Part shown: positions 17,067-25,922 of the stretch, piece after piece | How positions within the stretch are numbered: position 1 is the stretch's first letter | Layout: the number at the start of each line of letters is the position of its first letter | Assembly (NCBI RefSeq): GCF_014385085.1 | Contig: NZ_JACRTD010000007.1 | Coordinates: forward strand, 62,001-126,000 | Length of the DNA: 64,000 nucleotides | Direction: 5' to 3' | From: Youxingia wuxianensis | GTDB lineage: Bacteria; Bacillota; Clostridia; Oscillospirales; Ruminococcaceae | Translations under genes and position numbers: made by a program | Notes under the pieces: generated by a model | Told to the model about the DNA's origin: nothing | The model's database searches: none | The model's input: only the letters and a program-made list of their open reading frames with translations

Positions 17067-17936
17067 TTAGGACACCAGATAAGTGATATCCTCCAGGGAA
17101 AGCTGAGGCTGCAGAGCTTTATTGATGGCAAGAGATAGATTTTTTGCTCCCCGCTCAATAATTACATCGATGTCTCTGGGAGTAACCATGACTGTCTGGG
17201 CTTGTTTTTTCATGGGAAGATTTTCTTTTTCCACAAGGTCCTGAACCAAGGTTGCTCCGTCCACCACAGTGGGGATACCTACGGAAATTACCGGGACGCC
17301 AAGGGTTTCACGGCTTAACTCTTTGCGGGAATTAAGCACGCCGGAACCAGGGGAAATTCCGTTGTCTGAGAGCTGGATCGTACGCCCCATCCGTTCCAAT
17401 GACCGGGCGGCTAAAGCGTCGATGACAACCACCGCCCCAGGATGGATATCCGTTACAATGGAATGAATAATCTCCCCGGTTTCGATCCCGGTTTGTCCTA
17501 AAACCCCAGGGGCCAGCGCCGCTACCGGCCGAAGATTTTCAAGTCCGCTTTCTTTTGCCACCTGGTCGGGAATATGGCGGGTGGCAAGAATTTGATGGAC
17601 AGTCTGAGGCCCCAGGGCGTCGGGAGTGATGTGAATGTTGCCAAGGCCCACCACCAAAACCATCCCCTCTTTGGGAAGCAAAGCGGAAATTTCCTGCGCC
17701 AGCAGATGGGTGACGTCGTCGGCAGGCTCTGCCCCGGCAGTGGCCAGAGGAATATCAATAGTAATATATTTTCCTTTGTTTTTGCCGGTGAGCTTTACGC
17801 CTTCCTCACTGACAACCTCCACACGGGTAATTTTGAGCCCGGCCTTTTCTTCCTGGGAAAGAGAAAGTCCCTCGGGAAGGTTATTCTTATAAAATTCCGT
17901 TTGTTCCATTGCCAGATCGGTACGGACCGCTTGCAT
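17067..17936 (-). CDS. gpr: GPR endopeptidase (spore germination protease)
   Basis: 289-aa GPR, the zymogen protease that degrades small acid-soluble spore proteins at germination. The start at 17936 follows AGGAGGCG; it gives MQAVRTDLAMEQTEFYKNN, the family's conserved N-terminus containing the self-processing region (an upstream in-frame extension lacks a ribosome site). Core motifs: VVGLGNIHITPDALGPQTVH, APGVLGQTGIETGEI, VVVIDALAARSLERMGRTIQ and DNGISPGSGVLN. gpr-spoIIP adjacency is classical in spore formers. A GGTTGT/ACAACC hairpin (17972-17987) lies in the leader. Expression is expected in the forespore, but I see no clear sigma-F/G promoter. Confidence 0.96.
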   Translation of the reverse strand: MQAVRTDLAMEQTEFYKNNLPEGLSLSQEEKAGLKITRVEVVSEEGVKLTGKNKGKYITIDIPLATAGAEPADDVTHLLAQEISALLPKEGMVLVVGLGNIHITPDALGPQTVHQILATRHIPDQVAKESGLENLRPVAALAPGVLGQTGIETGEIIHSIVTDIHPGAVVVIDALAARSLERMGRTIQLSDNGISPGSGVLNSRKELSRETLGVPVISVGIPTVVDGATLVQDLVEKENLPMKKQAQTVMVTPRDIDVIIERGAKNLSLAINKALQPQLSLEDITYLVS

Positions 17937-18064
17937 CGCAGACGCCTCCTGATTGTTAAATTTTTGTGTTCGGTTGTAAAAACAACCTGGTTGGTGTATA
18001 TTAATTATACGTATGGAAAACAAGGGCATCCTTTTTTAAAAGGATGAATAGGAGATAAATAAAA

Positions 18065-18244
18065 ATGACAAGAAGAAAATTTGGGCTTCTGATTTTAGGA
18101 GCTGGGATAGTCATATTGTTGATCGCTTTGCTGCTTTTATTCAATACCAATTCTGTCTGGGCGCTTATCACTTTGGGCCTGTCGATTGTAATCAATACCA
18201 CAGGACTGAGTGTGATTATTGCAAAAGACCCGGAGGAGAGGTAA
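18065..18244 (+). CDS. Small two-helix membrane protein upstream of alr
   Basis: 59 aa, not recognised. ATG 18065 follows TAGGAGAT (18048-18055). The sequence is MTRRKFGLLILGAG, a first hydrophobic helix (about 7-28), a short turn FNTNSVWA and a second helix (about 33-51), ending KDPEER. It lies 37 bp before alr in the same direction, so may be the first gene of an alr transcript. Its function is unknown; such short double-helix proteins are often membrane partners. Confidence 0.6.
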   Translation: MTRRKFGLLILGAGIVILLIALLLLFNTNSVWALITLGLSIVINTTGLSVIIAKDPEER

Positions 18245-18281
18245 CCGAAATTAATCAACGAATGAGAGGACGCTTTGTAAG

Positions 18282-19472
18282 ATGGATTATTTAAGGCGCA
18301 GCTGGGCGCAGATTGATCTAGACGCGATAAAAGCCAACTATCACGAACTGAAAAAGCAGGTGAGCGCCGCCTGTAAAACAATGGCGATTGTAAAAGCGGA
18401 CGCCTACGGCCATGGGGATGGTTATGTTTCCCGGGCGCTTCAGGAGGAAGGAGCCGACTGGTTCGGCGTTTCCAATATCAATGAAGCCGTGTCCCTTCGC
18501 CGGCAGGGAATTACCAAGCCAATTTTGATTTTAGGATTTACCCCGCCTGCCTTAGCGGGAAAGCTGGCGGCCCAAAACATTACGCAGACGGTTTACAGCC
18601 TGGACTATGCACAAGAGCTGTCAAAAGAGGCGGTAAAGCAGCAGGTGAAGGTGAACTGCCATGTTAAAGTGGATACCGGGATGAGCCGAATCGGCTTTTT
18701 TGCCCAGAGCGGCCATGGGGAACAGGCCGCTCAGGAAATCGCGCGTACAGCGCGCCTGCCGGGGCTTTCCTGTACCGGGATTTTTACCCATTTTTCCTGT
18801 TCGGATGAAACTGCTGTAAGCTCCCGGGAATTTACCCGGCGCCAGTTTAACATTTTCATGGATACTATCGGCCGGCTGAAAAATCAAGATATTTTGTTTG
18901 AACTTCACCACTGCTGCAACAGCGCCGGGGTGATCTGTTACCCTCAGATGCACCTGGATATGGTGCGCCTGGGAAACGCGCTGTACGGGTTGGATCCTTC
19001 CGATGACTGCAAGGGAATGATTAAGCTTGTCCCCGCAATGTCCTTGTATACCACAGTGACCATGGTCAAACAGGTGCAGCAGGGGGCCCAGGTAAGCTAT
19101 GGAAGACGGTATACGGCCCAGGAGGGCGAGGCGGTTGCCTCTTTAGCCATTGGCTACGCCGACGGATACCGGCGCAATCTTTCCAACAAAGGCAGAGTCA
19201 TCCTTCATGGACAGTACGCCCCTATTATCGGCACGGTATGTATGGACCAGACGATGGTGGATGTTACTGGAATAGAGGGAGTGGCTTCCGGGGATACAGT
19301 TACGTTGGTTGGGGAAGAAAATGGGAAAAAAGTCACCTTGGATGATTTTGCAAAGATCAACGGGACGATTAACTATGAGGAGGCCTGCCTGATTGGGCGA
19401 AGGGTTCCCAGGGTATACATACAAGGCGGAAAAGAAGTGGCCGCTGTGGATTATATTATTCAAAATTTCTAA
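18282..19472 (+). CDS. alr: Alanine racemase
   Basis: 396-aa PLP enzyme interconverting L- and D-alanine for peptidoglycan. It opens RRSWAQIDLDAIKANYHELK; the PLP lysine lies in AIVKADAYGHGDGYV (about residue 38). HVKVDTGMSRIGF and SYGRRYTAQEGE follow, with the catalytic tyrosine region in the C-terminal domain. CMDQTMVDVTGI is also a family motif. In spore formers Alr also suppresses premature alanine-triggered germination. It precedes murD, giving a wall-precursor neighbourhood, but a terminator and a 150-bp gap separate the two. Confidence 0.97.
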   Translation: MDYLRRSWAQIDLDAIKANYHELKKQVSAACKTMAIVKADAYGHGDGYVSRALQEEGADWFGVSNINEAVSLRRQGITKPILILGFTPPALAGKLAAQNITQTVYSLDYAQELSKEAVKQQVKVNCHVKVDTGMSRIGFFAQSGHGEQAAQEIARTARLPGLSCTGIFTHFSCSDETAVSSREFTRRQFNIFMDTIGRLKNQDILFELHHCCNSAGVICYPQMHLDMVRLGNALYGLDPSDDCKGMIKLVPAMSLYTTVTMVKQVQQGAQVSYGRRYTAQEGEAVASLAIGYADGYRRNLSNKGRVILHGQYAPIIGTVCMDQTMVDVTGIEGVASGDTVTLVGEENGKKVTLDDFAKINGTINYEEACLIGRRVPRVYIQGGKEVAAVDYIIQNF

Positions 19473-19475
19473 AGG

Positions 19476-19511
19476 AAAAGCAGGGAAACTTTGCGTTTCC
19501 CTGCTTTTTTT
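19476..19511 (+). terminator. Terminator after alr
   Basis: Stem AAAAGCAGGGAAAC/GTTTCCCTGCTTTT followed by further T residues. Confidence 0.93.
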
Positions 19512-19669
19512 ACATTTTTCCCAAGAGAGGCAAATATATTAAATAGTAAAGGCCCACAACCGACGTAAACTCCCTTGATAATTTTTGGAAAGGCGAATAT
19601 AATAAAAGGGTTATATTTGTAAGTTTTGCCGGTGGATCATTGGCGCAGCAGATAGATGGAGGCAGGAAA

Positions 19670-21061
19670 ATGGACAGCAGAGTACAGAGATTTTTTGAAC
19701 AGATCAAAGGGAAAAAAGTTACGGTTATTGGAATTGGAGTCAGTCACTCCGACCTGATCAGCTTACTGGCGGAAAAGGGAGCCAAGGTCACCGCTTGTGA
19801 CAAGCACACCCGAGAGCAGCTGGGGGAGGCTATTTGCAACAATTTTGAGGCCAGAGGGATTTCCCTGAAGCTGGGGGAGGACTATCTGGAGGGGGTAGAC
19901 GCGGATATTGTGCTGCGCACCCCGGGGATGAAATATCATCACCCCCTGTTGGATGGCCTGCGGGAAAAGGGCGTAGTTGTTACCAGTGAGATGGAGCTTT
20001 TTTTTGACTTGTGCCCTTGTAAGATTATCGCGGTAACCGGTTCAGATGGAAAAACCACCACCACTACCCTGATCGCTGAAATACTCAAAGAATCTGGACA
20101 TAAGGTTCATTTAGGGGGAAATATCGGCCGGGCGCTTATGCCGATGATTCAGGATATCCGCCCCAATGATTACGCGGTGGTGGAGCTTTCCAGCTTTCAG
20201 CTGATTTCTATGAGAAAAAGCCCGGATGTGGCAGTGATCACCAATATCACCCCCAATCATCTGGATATGCATAAGGACATGCAGGAGTATGTGGATGCCA
20301 AACTGAATATTATCGCCCACCAGGGGGCGTTTTCCCGCACGGTGCTGGGCGCAGACAACCCGTTGACCGCTTCTTTTACAGACCGCACCAGAGGAGAGAC
20401 TTTTTTGTTTTCCCGGAAACATCCGGTAAAATCCGGGGCCTTTTTAGGGGAGGATGGGATCGTCTATATGGCGCTTAATGGAAAGAAAACTAAAATTATG
20501 CATCAAAGCGAGATTAAACTGCCGGGACTGCATAATGTGGAGAATTATCTGGCGGCGATCAGTGCGGTTTGGGGAGATGCGGACATTCAGGCGATTGCGG
20601 ATGTGGCCAATGAGTTTGGCGGTGTGGAGCATCGGATTGAGCTGGTGCGGGAGCTGGATGGAGTGAAGTATTACAACGATTCTATCGCGACCACCCCAAC
20701 CCGGACGATTGCCGGGCTGGATAGCTTTTCACAGAAACTGATCGTCATCGCCGGCGGATACGATAAAAAAATTCCTTTTGAACCCCTAGCGCCTAAGCTT
20801 ATGGAAAAGAGCAAGGTGCTTATATTGACCGGCGCTACTGCGGATAAGATTGAAACGGCAGTAAAATCTTATGCAGGATACGACCCCAATGAGCTGAAGA
20901 TACTGCGGGCGAAAGATCTGGCTCAGGCGGTGCAGATTGCCCATGAACAGGCAAGGGCGGGAGATATTGTGTCCTTGTCGCCGGCCTGCGCCAGTTTCGA
21001 CTGTTATCCCAACTTCGAAGCCAGGGGACGGCATTTTAAGGAATTGGTAAAAGCGCTGTAA
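19670..21061 (+). CDS. murD: UDP-N-acetylmuramoylalanine--D-glutamate ligase
   Basis: 463-aa MurD adding D-Glu to UDP-MurNAc-L-Ala, a cytoplasmic step of peptidoglycan synthesis. The start MDSRVQRF at 19670 is set by GGAGGCAGG 5-12 nt upstream. N-terminal Rossmann domain: KVTVIGIGVSHSDLISLLAE. Mur ligase ATP site: VTGSDGKTTTTTLIAEIL. Central EHRIELVRELDGVKYYNDS and the C-terminal SPACASFDCYPNFEARGRHF, which is the MurD hallmark. The operon appears to continue into two peptidases 23 bp downstream. Confidence 0.97.
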   Translation: MDSRVQRFFEQIKGKKVTVIGIGVSHSDLISLLAEKGAKVTACDKHTREQLGEAICNNFEARGISLKLGEDYLEGVDADIVLRTPGMKYHHPLLDGLREKGVVVTSEMELFFDLCPCKIIAVTGSDGKTTTTTLIAEILKESGHKVHLGGNIGRALMPMIQDIRPNDYAVVELSSFQLISMRKSPDVAVITNITPNHLDMHKDMQEYVDAKLNIIAHQGAFSRTVLGADNPLTASFTDRTRGETFLFSRKHPVKSGAFLGEDGIVYMALNGKKTKIMHQSEIKLPGLHNVENYLAAISAVWGDADIQAIADVANEFGGVEHRIELVRELDGVKYYNDSIATTPTRTIAGLDSFSQKLIVIAGGYDKKIPFEPLAPKLMEKSKVLILTGATADKIETAVKSYAGYDPNELKILRAKDLAQAVQIAHEQARAGDIVSLSPACASFDCYPNFEARGRHFKELVKAL

Positions 21062-21084
21062 CTTAGGGAAAGGAAAGAATTTAT

Positions 21085-22113
21085 ATGGATACATCAACTA
21101 TGATTTTAGAGCTGTCTCAAGCCACCGGAATTGTTGGAATGGAAGCCGGGGCGGTAAAGACAGCGGAAAAAATGCTGGAAGGGTGCGGGGACTGTTCGGT
21201 GTCTGCTCTGGGATCGCTGATCTGCCGGGTGAAAACCGCCCCGGCGGACAAGCCTCATATAATGCTGACCGCCCATATCGATGAAATCGGATTGGTGGTT
21301 ACTTATATTGATGAAAAAGGCTTTCTGCGGGTTTCCGGCTGCGGAGGAATCGATCTGGGAATAATTTTGGCCGCGCAGGTGCTGGTTCACACCAAACAGG
21401 GAGACCTTCCAGGGGTTGTGTGTACCGTTCCCCCCCATTTGCAGCCGGATGATACAAAGCTTCCAAAGGTGGAAGATATCTGTATCGACGTGGGGCTTTC
21501 CCAAGAACAGGCAAAACAAAAAATCGCACTGGGGGACCGGGTTTCTTTTGTGAATAAAGCCGGCAGGATGTTAAACGGGCAGGTAAGCGGAAAAGCAATC
21601 GACGACCGGGGCGGCTGCACGTCGGTTATTTTGGCGGCCCGGGAGCTGGCGAAATGCGATTTGGATTGTTCGCTTACGGTTATGCTCTCAACATTGGAAG
21701 AGATCGGAAGCCAGGGAGCGAAAACCGCTGCAGAAGAGATTATGCCTACTCATGCGATTGTAGTGGATGTAGCCTTTGGACATACCCCCGACGCCCCAAG
21801 ACATCAATGCGGCGAACTGGGAAAAGGCGCGATGATAGGAGTCGCTCCTGTTTTGGACAACGATATGAGCCGTCAGCTGGTGGAAACGGCGAAAAAGCAT
21901 AAGATCCCTTATCAAATGGATGTGCAGGGCGGAAGAACCGGTACAGATTCCGATGAAGTGGCTGTATGCGGCGCCGGTGTGCGCACCGCGCTGGTCTCCA
22001 TTCCCCAGAAATTTATGCATACCCCCATTGAAACGGTGATGGTTTCAGATGTGGAGGCGGTAGGCAAGTTAATGGCTTTGTATATAAAAGATATCTTTGG
22101 AGGTGAACGGTAA
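21085..22113 (+). CDS. M42 family metallopeptidase (first copy)
   Basis: 342-aa dinuclear-metal aminopeptidase of the M42 (glutamyl aminopeptidase/cellulase M/FrvX) family, expected to form a cytoplasmic tetrahedral assembly and trim peptides. Metal and catalytic residues are visible: TAHIDEIGLVV, KAIDDRGGCTSV, the Glu pair in STLEEIGSQGAKTAA, VVDVAFGH and the C-terminal RTALVSIPQKFMHTPIE. The start follows a GGGAAAGGAAAG site. It shares one base with the next gene (TAATG), a sign of translational coupling. Confidence 0.92.
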   Translation: MDTSTMILELSQATGIVGMEAGAVKTAEKMLEGCGDCSVSALGSLICRVKTAPADKPHIMLTAHIDEIGLVVTYIDEKGFLRVSGCGGIDLGIILAAQVLVHTKQGDLPGVVCTVPPHLQPDDTKLPKVEDICIDVGLSQEQAKQKIALGDRVSFVNKAGRMLNGQVSGKAIDDRGGCTSVILAARELAKCDLDCSLTVMLSTLEEIGSQGAKTAAEEIMPTHAIVVDVAFGHTPDAPRHQCGELGKGAMIGVAPVLDNDMSRQLVETAKKHKIPYQMDVQGGRTGTDSDEVAVCGAGVRTALVSIPQKFMHTPIETVMVSDVEAVGKLMALYIKDIFGGER

Positions 22114-23123
22114 TGTTTGCTATGTTGGAAAAACTTGCCGGGATCCCTGGCGTTTCTGGTCAGGAAGGCCAGGTTGCCAAAGAAATTTGCCAATTGATCC
22201 ACGGTTACTGCGACTATCATATAGACGCCTTAGGAAATATTATCGCTTTTAAAAAAGGGCAGAAAACACCGGTGCACAAGCTGATGCTTTCCGCTCATAT
22301 GGACGAAGTAGGTCTGATCATTGTTTCTGCCGAGGATAACGGGTTGTTAAAATTCGCACCGGTAGGCGGTATTGATAAGCGGGTATTTGTTGGGAAGTCC
22401 GTCATGATTGGACAGGTACACGGGGTAATCGGAACCAAAGCGCTGCATATGAAAAAAGGCGACGAAAAAGAGAAAACGCCCGAAATTGACGGGTTGTATA
22501 TTGATATTGGGGCAAAGGATAAAGAAGAGGCCCTTTCCCATGTGAATCTGGGGGATCGGGCGGTATTTACTTCGGTATACACCCCGTTTGGCGATGGCTT
22601 TTTAAGGGGACGGGCGCTGGATGACCGGGCGGGCTGTGTTTTGCTGATCCAGCTTATCCGGGCGCAATTACAGTATGATACTTGGTTTGCCTTTACCGTC
22701 CAGGAAGAAACCGGGACCACTGGGGCAAAAACGGCGGCTTATCAAATTGCTCCGGAGCGGGCTATTACAGTAGAGACCACAACTGCTTGTGATATTCCTC
22801 AGGTGAAAGAGGACAAACAGGTTTGTGCGCTGGGAAAAGGACCGGTAGTTTCTTTTATGGATAAAGGAACCGTTTATGATATGGACTTGTATACGAAAGC
22901 GATGGCCTGCGCTCAACGCAATAACATTCCATGTCAAGCCAAAGCCGGTGTTTACGGCGGGAACGAATCCCGTTCCGTACAGGTAGCGGGGAAAGGATGC
23001 CGCGTGCTGGCAGTCTCTGTTCCCTGCCGATATCTGCATACCCCCTCCTGTGTGATCAAAGAGGAGGATATGGAAAATACCCTGCGCTTGCTGGAGGCTC
23101 TCTTGGATGAGTTTGGCGCATGA
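22113..23123 (+). CDS. M42 family metallopeptidase (second copy)
   Basis: 336-aa paralogue of the preceding gene. Motifs: SAHMDEVGLII, GRALDDRAGCVLL, TVQEETGTTGAKTAA, VETTTACD and LAVSVPCRYLHTPSCVI. Its ATG overlaps the preceding stop by one base and its own stop overlaps the next ATG (ATGA), so the three genes are tightly coupled. The two copies differ considerably in sequence and may form a hetero-oligomer or have different specificities; substrate cannot be deduced. Confidence 0.92.
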   Translation: MFAMLEKLAGIPGVSGQEGQVAKEICQLIHGYCDYHIDALGNIIAFKKGQKTPVHKLMLSAHMDEVGLIIVSAEDNGLLKFAPVGGIDKRVFVGKSVMIGQVHGVIGTKALHMKKGDEKEKTPEIDGLYIDIGAKDKEEALSHVNLGDRAVFTSVYTPFGDGFLRGRALDDRAGCVLLIQLIRAQLQYDTWFAFTVQEETGTTGAKTAAYQIAPERAITVETTTACDIPQVKEDKQVCALGKGPVVSFMDKGTVYDMDLYTKAMACAQRNNIPCQAKAGVYGGNESRSVQVAGKGCRVLAVSVPCRYLHTPSCVIKEEDMENTLRLLEALLDEFGA

Positions 23124-23929
23124 TCCAGTATGTTGCGGCAAACAATCAGGGACTGTTTGAGAAAATTTGCGGGACATCAGGTATATTTGGAAGTAAAATA
23201 TACTTTCAGTATAAACAATATGAAGGGGAAGGCCCCCTGGATTTTTGGGTGGCTTGGGACGAACAATGGCCTGGGGCGGCGGTGGTTTCCATCTGCGAGG
23301 GAAACTTTGCCGTAGGCAATACCGCTGATTTTATCAGCGGCACCGCCGCCCCAGGCCCCCAGGAACTGGCATATTTTTTGCAAACGATGGGGTTTGGATC
23401 CGTAAGCGGGGAGCTGCCGCTAATAGAGCAGCTGCATGGTTTATTAGGCGGTAAAATGGGATCTTCCTACATTATGAACTATACAGCGCAGCGCACCCCG
23501 GGTCGACCAGCGGCTGAAATACGCTCTGCCCAACGGCTAGAAGAAGTGTACCGGCTGTTATGTTTGTGCGATCCGATTTTTCAGGCGTCCTCACGATACG
23601 ACGCCTGGCTGGTGGACGCTTCTTATAAAATCCGGCATGAATTGGGAAATATATATGCACTATATGTAGAAAATATATTAATATCTACAATTTGTATAAA
23701 TTTTAGTCCTCTAAAACACGCGATCATTACATCTTTGGCTACCCATCCGGACTTTCGCGGTAAAGGATATGGGAAACAGTTGGTAACCTATGCCACCAGA
23801 GAAGTTTTGTCCAGGGGACAGATCCCTACCCTGCTTACAGCCAACGAGAGGCTGGGAGAATTTTATGAACAATGCGGTTATAACATAACCGGCCGATGGG
23901 CAAGTATTCTTTCACAGAAAAATAAATAA
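23120..23929 (+). CDS. GNAT family N-acetyltransferase
   Basis: 269 aa. The C-terminal about 110 residues form a GNAT fold with the acetyl-CoA loop in ATHPDFRGKGYGKQLVTYAT and the FYEQCGYNITGR end motif. The N-terminal 150 residues are less conserved and may be a second, degenerate acetyltransferase-like half. Translationally coupled to the M42 peptidases (ATGA overlap). The acceptor (peptide amine, small molecule) is unknown; proximity to peptidases suggests handling of peptides or amino acids. Confidence 0.85.
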   Translation: MIQYVAANNQGLFEKICGTSGIFGSKIYFQYKQYEGEGPLDFWVAWDEQWPGAAVVSICEGNFAVGNTADFISGTAAPGPQELAYFLQTMGFGSVSGELPLIEQLHGLLGGKMGSSYIMNYTAQRTPGRPAAEIRSAQRLEEVYRLLCLCDPIFQASSRYDAWLVDASYKIRHELGNIYALYVENILISTICINFSPLKHAIITSLATHPDFRGKGYGKQLVTYATREVLSRGQIPTLLTANERLGEFYEQCGYNITGRWASILSQKNK

Positions 23930-23955
23930 AGAGAAATAAGAAAAGGAGTAATAAC

Positions 23956-25224
23956 ATGATATCCGACTTTTTTAACATTGATCCGTACATACAGGACCTG
24001 GCGGTGAAAGCGGAAAAGAAGTGTAAGGAGCCGTTTGAACGAATCGATGAAATAGCGGAATATAATGCATGCAAGGTGCTGGCGTCATTTATTGAAAATG
24101 GTGTAAGTGAAAGTCACTTTACAGAGTCTACCGGCTACGGATATGGCGATCGGGGGCGGGAGGTTTTGGATAAGGTGTTCGCCCAGGCAGTAGGGGCACA
24201 GGACGCTTTAGTGCGGCATAATTTTGTATGCGGCACCCATGCCATAACTACCGCGCTGTTTGGGCTGCTGCGGCCGGGGGATTTGATGGTTTCTCTTGCA
24301 GGGAAGCCGTATGACACCCTGGAAGAAGTGATTGGTATTCGGGAAAGCAGTGGTTCCTTAAGGGAATTTGGCGTAAAATATAAAATGCTTGATCTGCTGC
24401 CGGACGCAACGCCGGACTTCGATGGCATCGCCGATGCAGTCCAGGGGGCGAAGGTGGCTCATATCCAACGTTCCAGAGGATATTCCTTGCGGGAATCCTT
24501 GTCCATTTCTCAGTTGGAAAAAATGATTAATCTGGCAAAACAGGCAAATCCTGATATTATTGTTTTTGTGGATAACTGCTACGGAGAATTTGTAGAAAAA
24601 AAAGAGCCTACGCAAGTAGGCGCAGATATCATGGCGGGTTCCCTGATCAAAAATCCTGGCGGGGGGATTGCGAAAACCGGCGGATACATTGCTGGACGAC
24701 ATGATCTAGTAGAGGAATGCTCCTATCGTTTGACCTGTCCCGGTGCAGGGAGGGAAGTGGGCTGCACCTTGGGAGAAAACAGAAGTATGTTTTTGGGTTT
24801 ATTCCATGCGCCCACCGTCACAGCCAGTGCAGTAAAAACCGCGGTATTTACTGCGGCATTGTTTGATATGCTGGGATATCCTGTATATCCGGCCTATGAT
24901 TATCCTCGGACAGATATCATTCAGGCAGTGGAATTAGGTTCCGAAAAAGGACTGACTGCATTTTGCCAAGGAGTACAAAAGGGCGCGCCGATAGACGCTT
25001 TCGTTGTCCCGGAAGCTTGGGATATGCCTGGTTATGAAAGCAAAGTGATTATGGCGGCGGGGGCCTTTACCTTGGGAGCCTCTATTGAATTGTCCGCGGA
25101 TGGGCCGATGCGTCAACCTTATGCGGCCTGGCTTCAGGGGGGAATCACTTACCCCAGTGGAAAAACAGGAGTTGTGTTGGCGGCTCAGTCGATGCTGGAA
25201 CAAAATTTGATTAAGAAACCATAA
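23956..25224 (+). CDS. PLP-dependent methionine gamma-lyase-like (aluminium resistance/YnbB family) protein
   Basis: 422-aa protein of the family often annotated aluminium resistance protein or methionine gamma-lyase family (Bacillus YnbB). Characteristic stretches are STGYGYGDRGREVLDKVFA and VCGTHAITTALFGLLRPGD, then AHIQRSRGYSLRESLS, DNCYGEFVEKKEP and the PLP-lysine region MAGSLIKNPGGGIAKTGGYI. Fold type I PLP enzyme; the real reaction is not established. It starts at 23956 after AAGGAG, 26 bp after the GNAT gene, and is the last gene before a tRNA promoter. Confidence 0.9.
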   Translation: MISDFFNIDPYIQDLAVKAEKKCKEPFERIDEIAEYNACKVLASFIENGVSESHFTESTGYGYGDRGREVLDKVFAQAVGAQDALVRHNFVCGTHAITTALFGLLRPGDLMVSLAGKPYDTLEEVIGIRESSGSLREFGVKYKMLDLLPDATPDFDGIADAVQGAKVAHIQRSRGYSLRESLSISQLEKMINLAKQANPDIIVFVDNCYGEFVEKKEPTQVGADIMAGSLIKNPGGGIAKTGGYIAGRHDLVEECSYRLTCPGAGREVGCTLGENRSMFLGLFHAPTVTASAVKTAVFTAALFDMLGYPVYPAYDYPRTDIIQAVELGSEKGLTAFCQGVQKGAPIDAFVVPEAWDMPGYESKVIMAAGAFTLGASIELSADGPMRQPYAAWLQGGITYPSGKTGVVLAAQSMLEQNLIKKP

Positions 25225-25229
25225 GCGCA

Positions 25230-25258
25230 TTGACTCAAGTTGTTAAATAAGGTATAAT
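25230..25258 (+). promoter_or_regulatory. Promoter of tRNA-Leu
   Basis: TTGACT (25230-25235), 17-bp spacer, TATAAT (25253-25258), 28 bp before the tRNA 5' end. Confidence 0.9.
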
Positions 25259-25286
25259 AAGTAGCGTCGCATTTGCGGCGCTATCT

Positions 25287-25370
25287 GCGGATATGGCGGA
25301 ATTGGCAGACGCGCCAGATTTAGGATCTGGTGTCTCAGACGTGCAGGTTCAAGTCCTGTTATCCGCACCA
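25287..25370 (+). tRNA. tRNA-Leu (anticodon TAG)
   Basis: 84-nt type II tRNA including encoded CCA. Acceptor GCGGATA/TATCCGC, D arm with GGCAGAC, anticodon stem CCAGA/TCTGG with loop TTTAGGA (anticodon TAG at 25321-25323), a long variable arm and T loop GTTCAAGTC. Reads CUN leucine codons, chiefly CUA. It has its own promoter and terminator. The 3' side of this locus carries repeats and a mobile-element scar. Confidence 0.97.
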
Positions 25371-25395
25371 CGTCGGAATGGACTGTGCTCCATTC

Positions 25396-25425
25396 AAAAA
25401 GCCCAGCCGTAAGGCTGGGCTTTTC
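25396..25425 (+). terminator. Terminator after tRNA-Leu
   Basis: AAAAAGCCCAGCC/GGCTGGGCTTTT with loop GTAA. Confidence 0.92.
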
Positions 25426-25452
25426 TCATACCGCTCCGTCATTCCTCCTCTT

Positions 25453-25533
25453 CCGCAAAAGGTCACGCTCGGCTCGCCTGCTCGGTTGTAAACGCCCTCG
25501 CAACGGATCCCTGTCGCTGCCAACCTTTTGCGG
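25453..25533 (+). repeat. 81-bp repeat with 10-bp terminal inverted repeats, copy 1
   Basis: Begins CCGCAAAAGG and ends CCTTTTGCGG (10-bp inverted ends). The whole 81 bp matches 28091-28171 in the same orientation at about 73 of 81 positions. It is non-coding in appearance and resembles a small palindromic interspersed element or MITE. With copy 2 it brackets the 25.5-28.1 kb redox patch. Confidence 0.85.
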
Positions 25534-25537
25534 GCCT

Positions 25538-25570
25538 GCCTGCGGCGCGAGGCGTCTTTTTTCCCCGGTG
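25538..25570 (+). repeat. 33-bp GC-rich repeat downstream of tRNA, copy 1
   Basis: GCCTGCGGCGCGAGGCGTCT followed by a T run and CCCCGGTG. The reverse complement recurs at 57754-57787 with a single small difference. Each copy lies just beyond the terminator on the 3' side of a tRNA gene, in the same orientation relative to it. Confidence 0.75.
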
Positions 25571-25646
25571 GACAAGTGGGAAGCTGCATTTTAGCCTTAT
25601 AATCAAGGCTGAAATGTAACTTTTCCTTATACAATTTTTCGTGAGG

Positions 25647-25699
25647 AAACCTCCATGTTATACTGCTCATAAGCGTATGAGCGAAATACATGGAGGTTT
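25647..25699 (+). promoter_or_regulatory. Nested inverted repeat sequestering the recombinase ribosome site
   Basis: Outer arms AAACCTCCATGT (25648-25658 region) and ACATGGAGGTTT (25688-25699), inner arms GCTCATA (25665-25671) and TATGAGC (25676-25682), loop AGCG. The 3' outer arm contains the GGAGG ribosome site of the following recombinase ATG (25704), so the RNA hairpin would hide it; the symmetry would also suit a recombinase-binding site. Confidence 0.6.
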
Positions 25700-25703
25700 T
25701 GTC

Positions 25704-25922
25704 ATGTCTAAAAATGTTATAGAGATCCCGCAGAGTAAAGAACCGACATCGATTTGATATCAGCAGCTTCGGGCCCCTTACTGCCGGGTCAGTACCAACC
25801 ATAAGGAGCAGCAGAGCAGTTTGAAAAATCAAATCGAGTTCTATGCCGAATACATCCAGAGAAACCCTTATTGGCAGTTTGTTGCGGCCTACTACGATAT
25901 TGTATCCGGTCTGAGAACAAAC
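25704..25922 (+). pseudogene. Large serine recombinase, N-terminal fragment
   Basis: Starts MSKNVIEIPQSKEPTSI, meets an in-frame TGA, then continues YQQLRAPYCRVSTNHKEQ, QSSLKNQIEFYAEYIQRNPY and WQFVAAYYDIVSG. These match the resolvase-type N-terminus of large serine recombinases from clostridial integrative elements (AYCRVST with the catalytic serine). After about position 25915 similarity ends abruptly and the sequence becomes the antisense of a ferredoxin gene. So the copy is truncated, has an internal stop and cannot be active: the scar of a lost mobile element next to tRNA-Leu. Confidence 0.8.
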
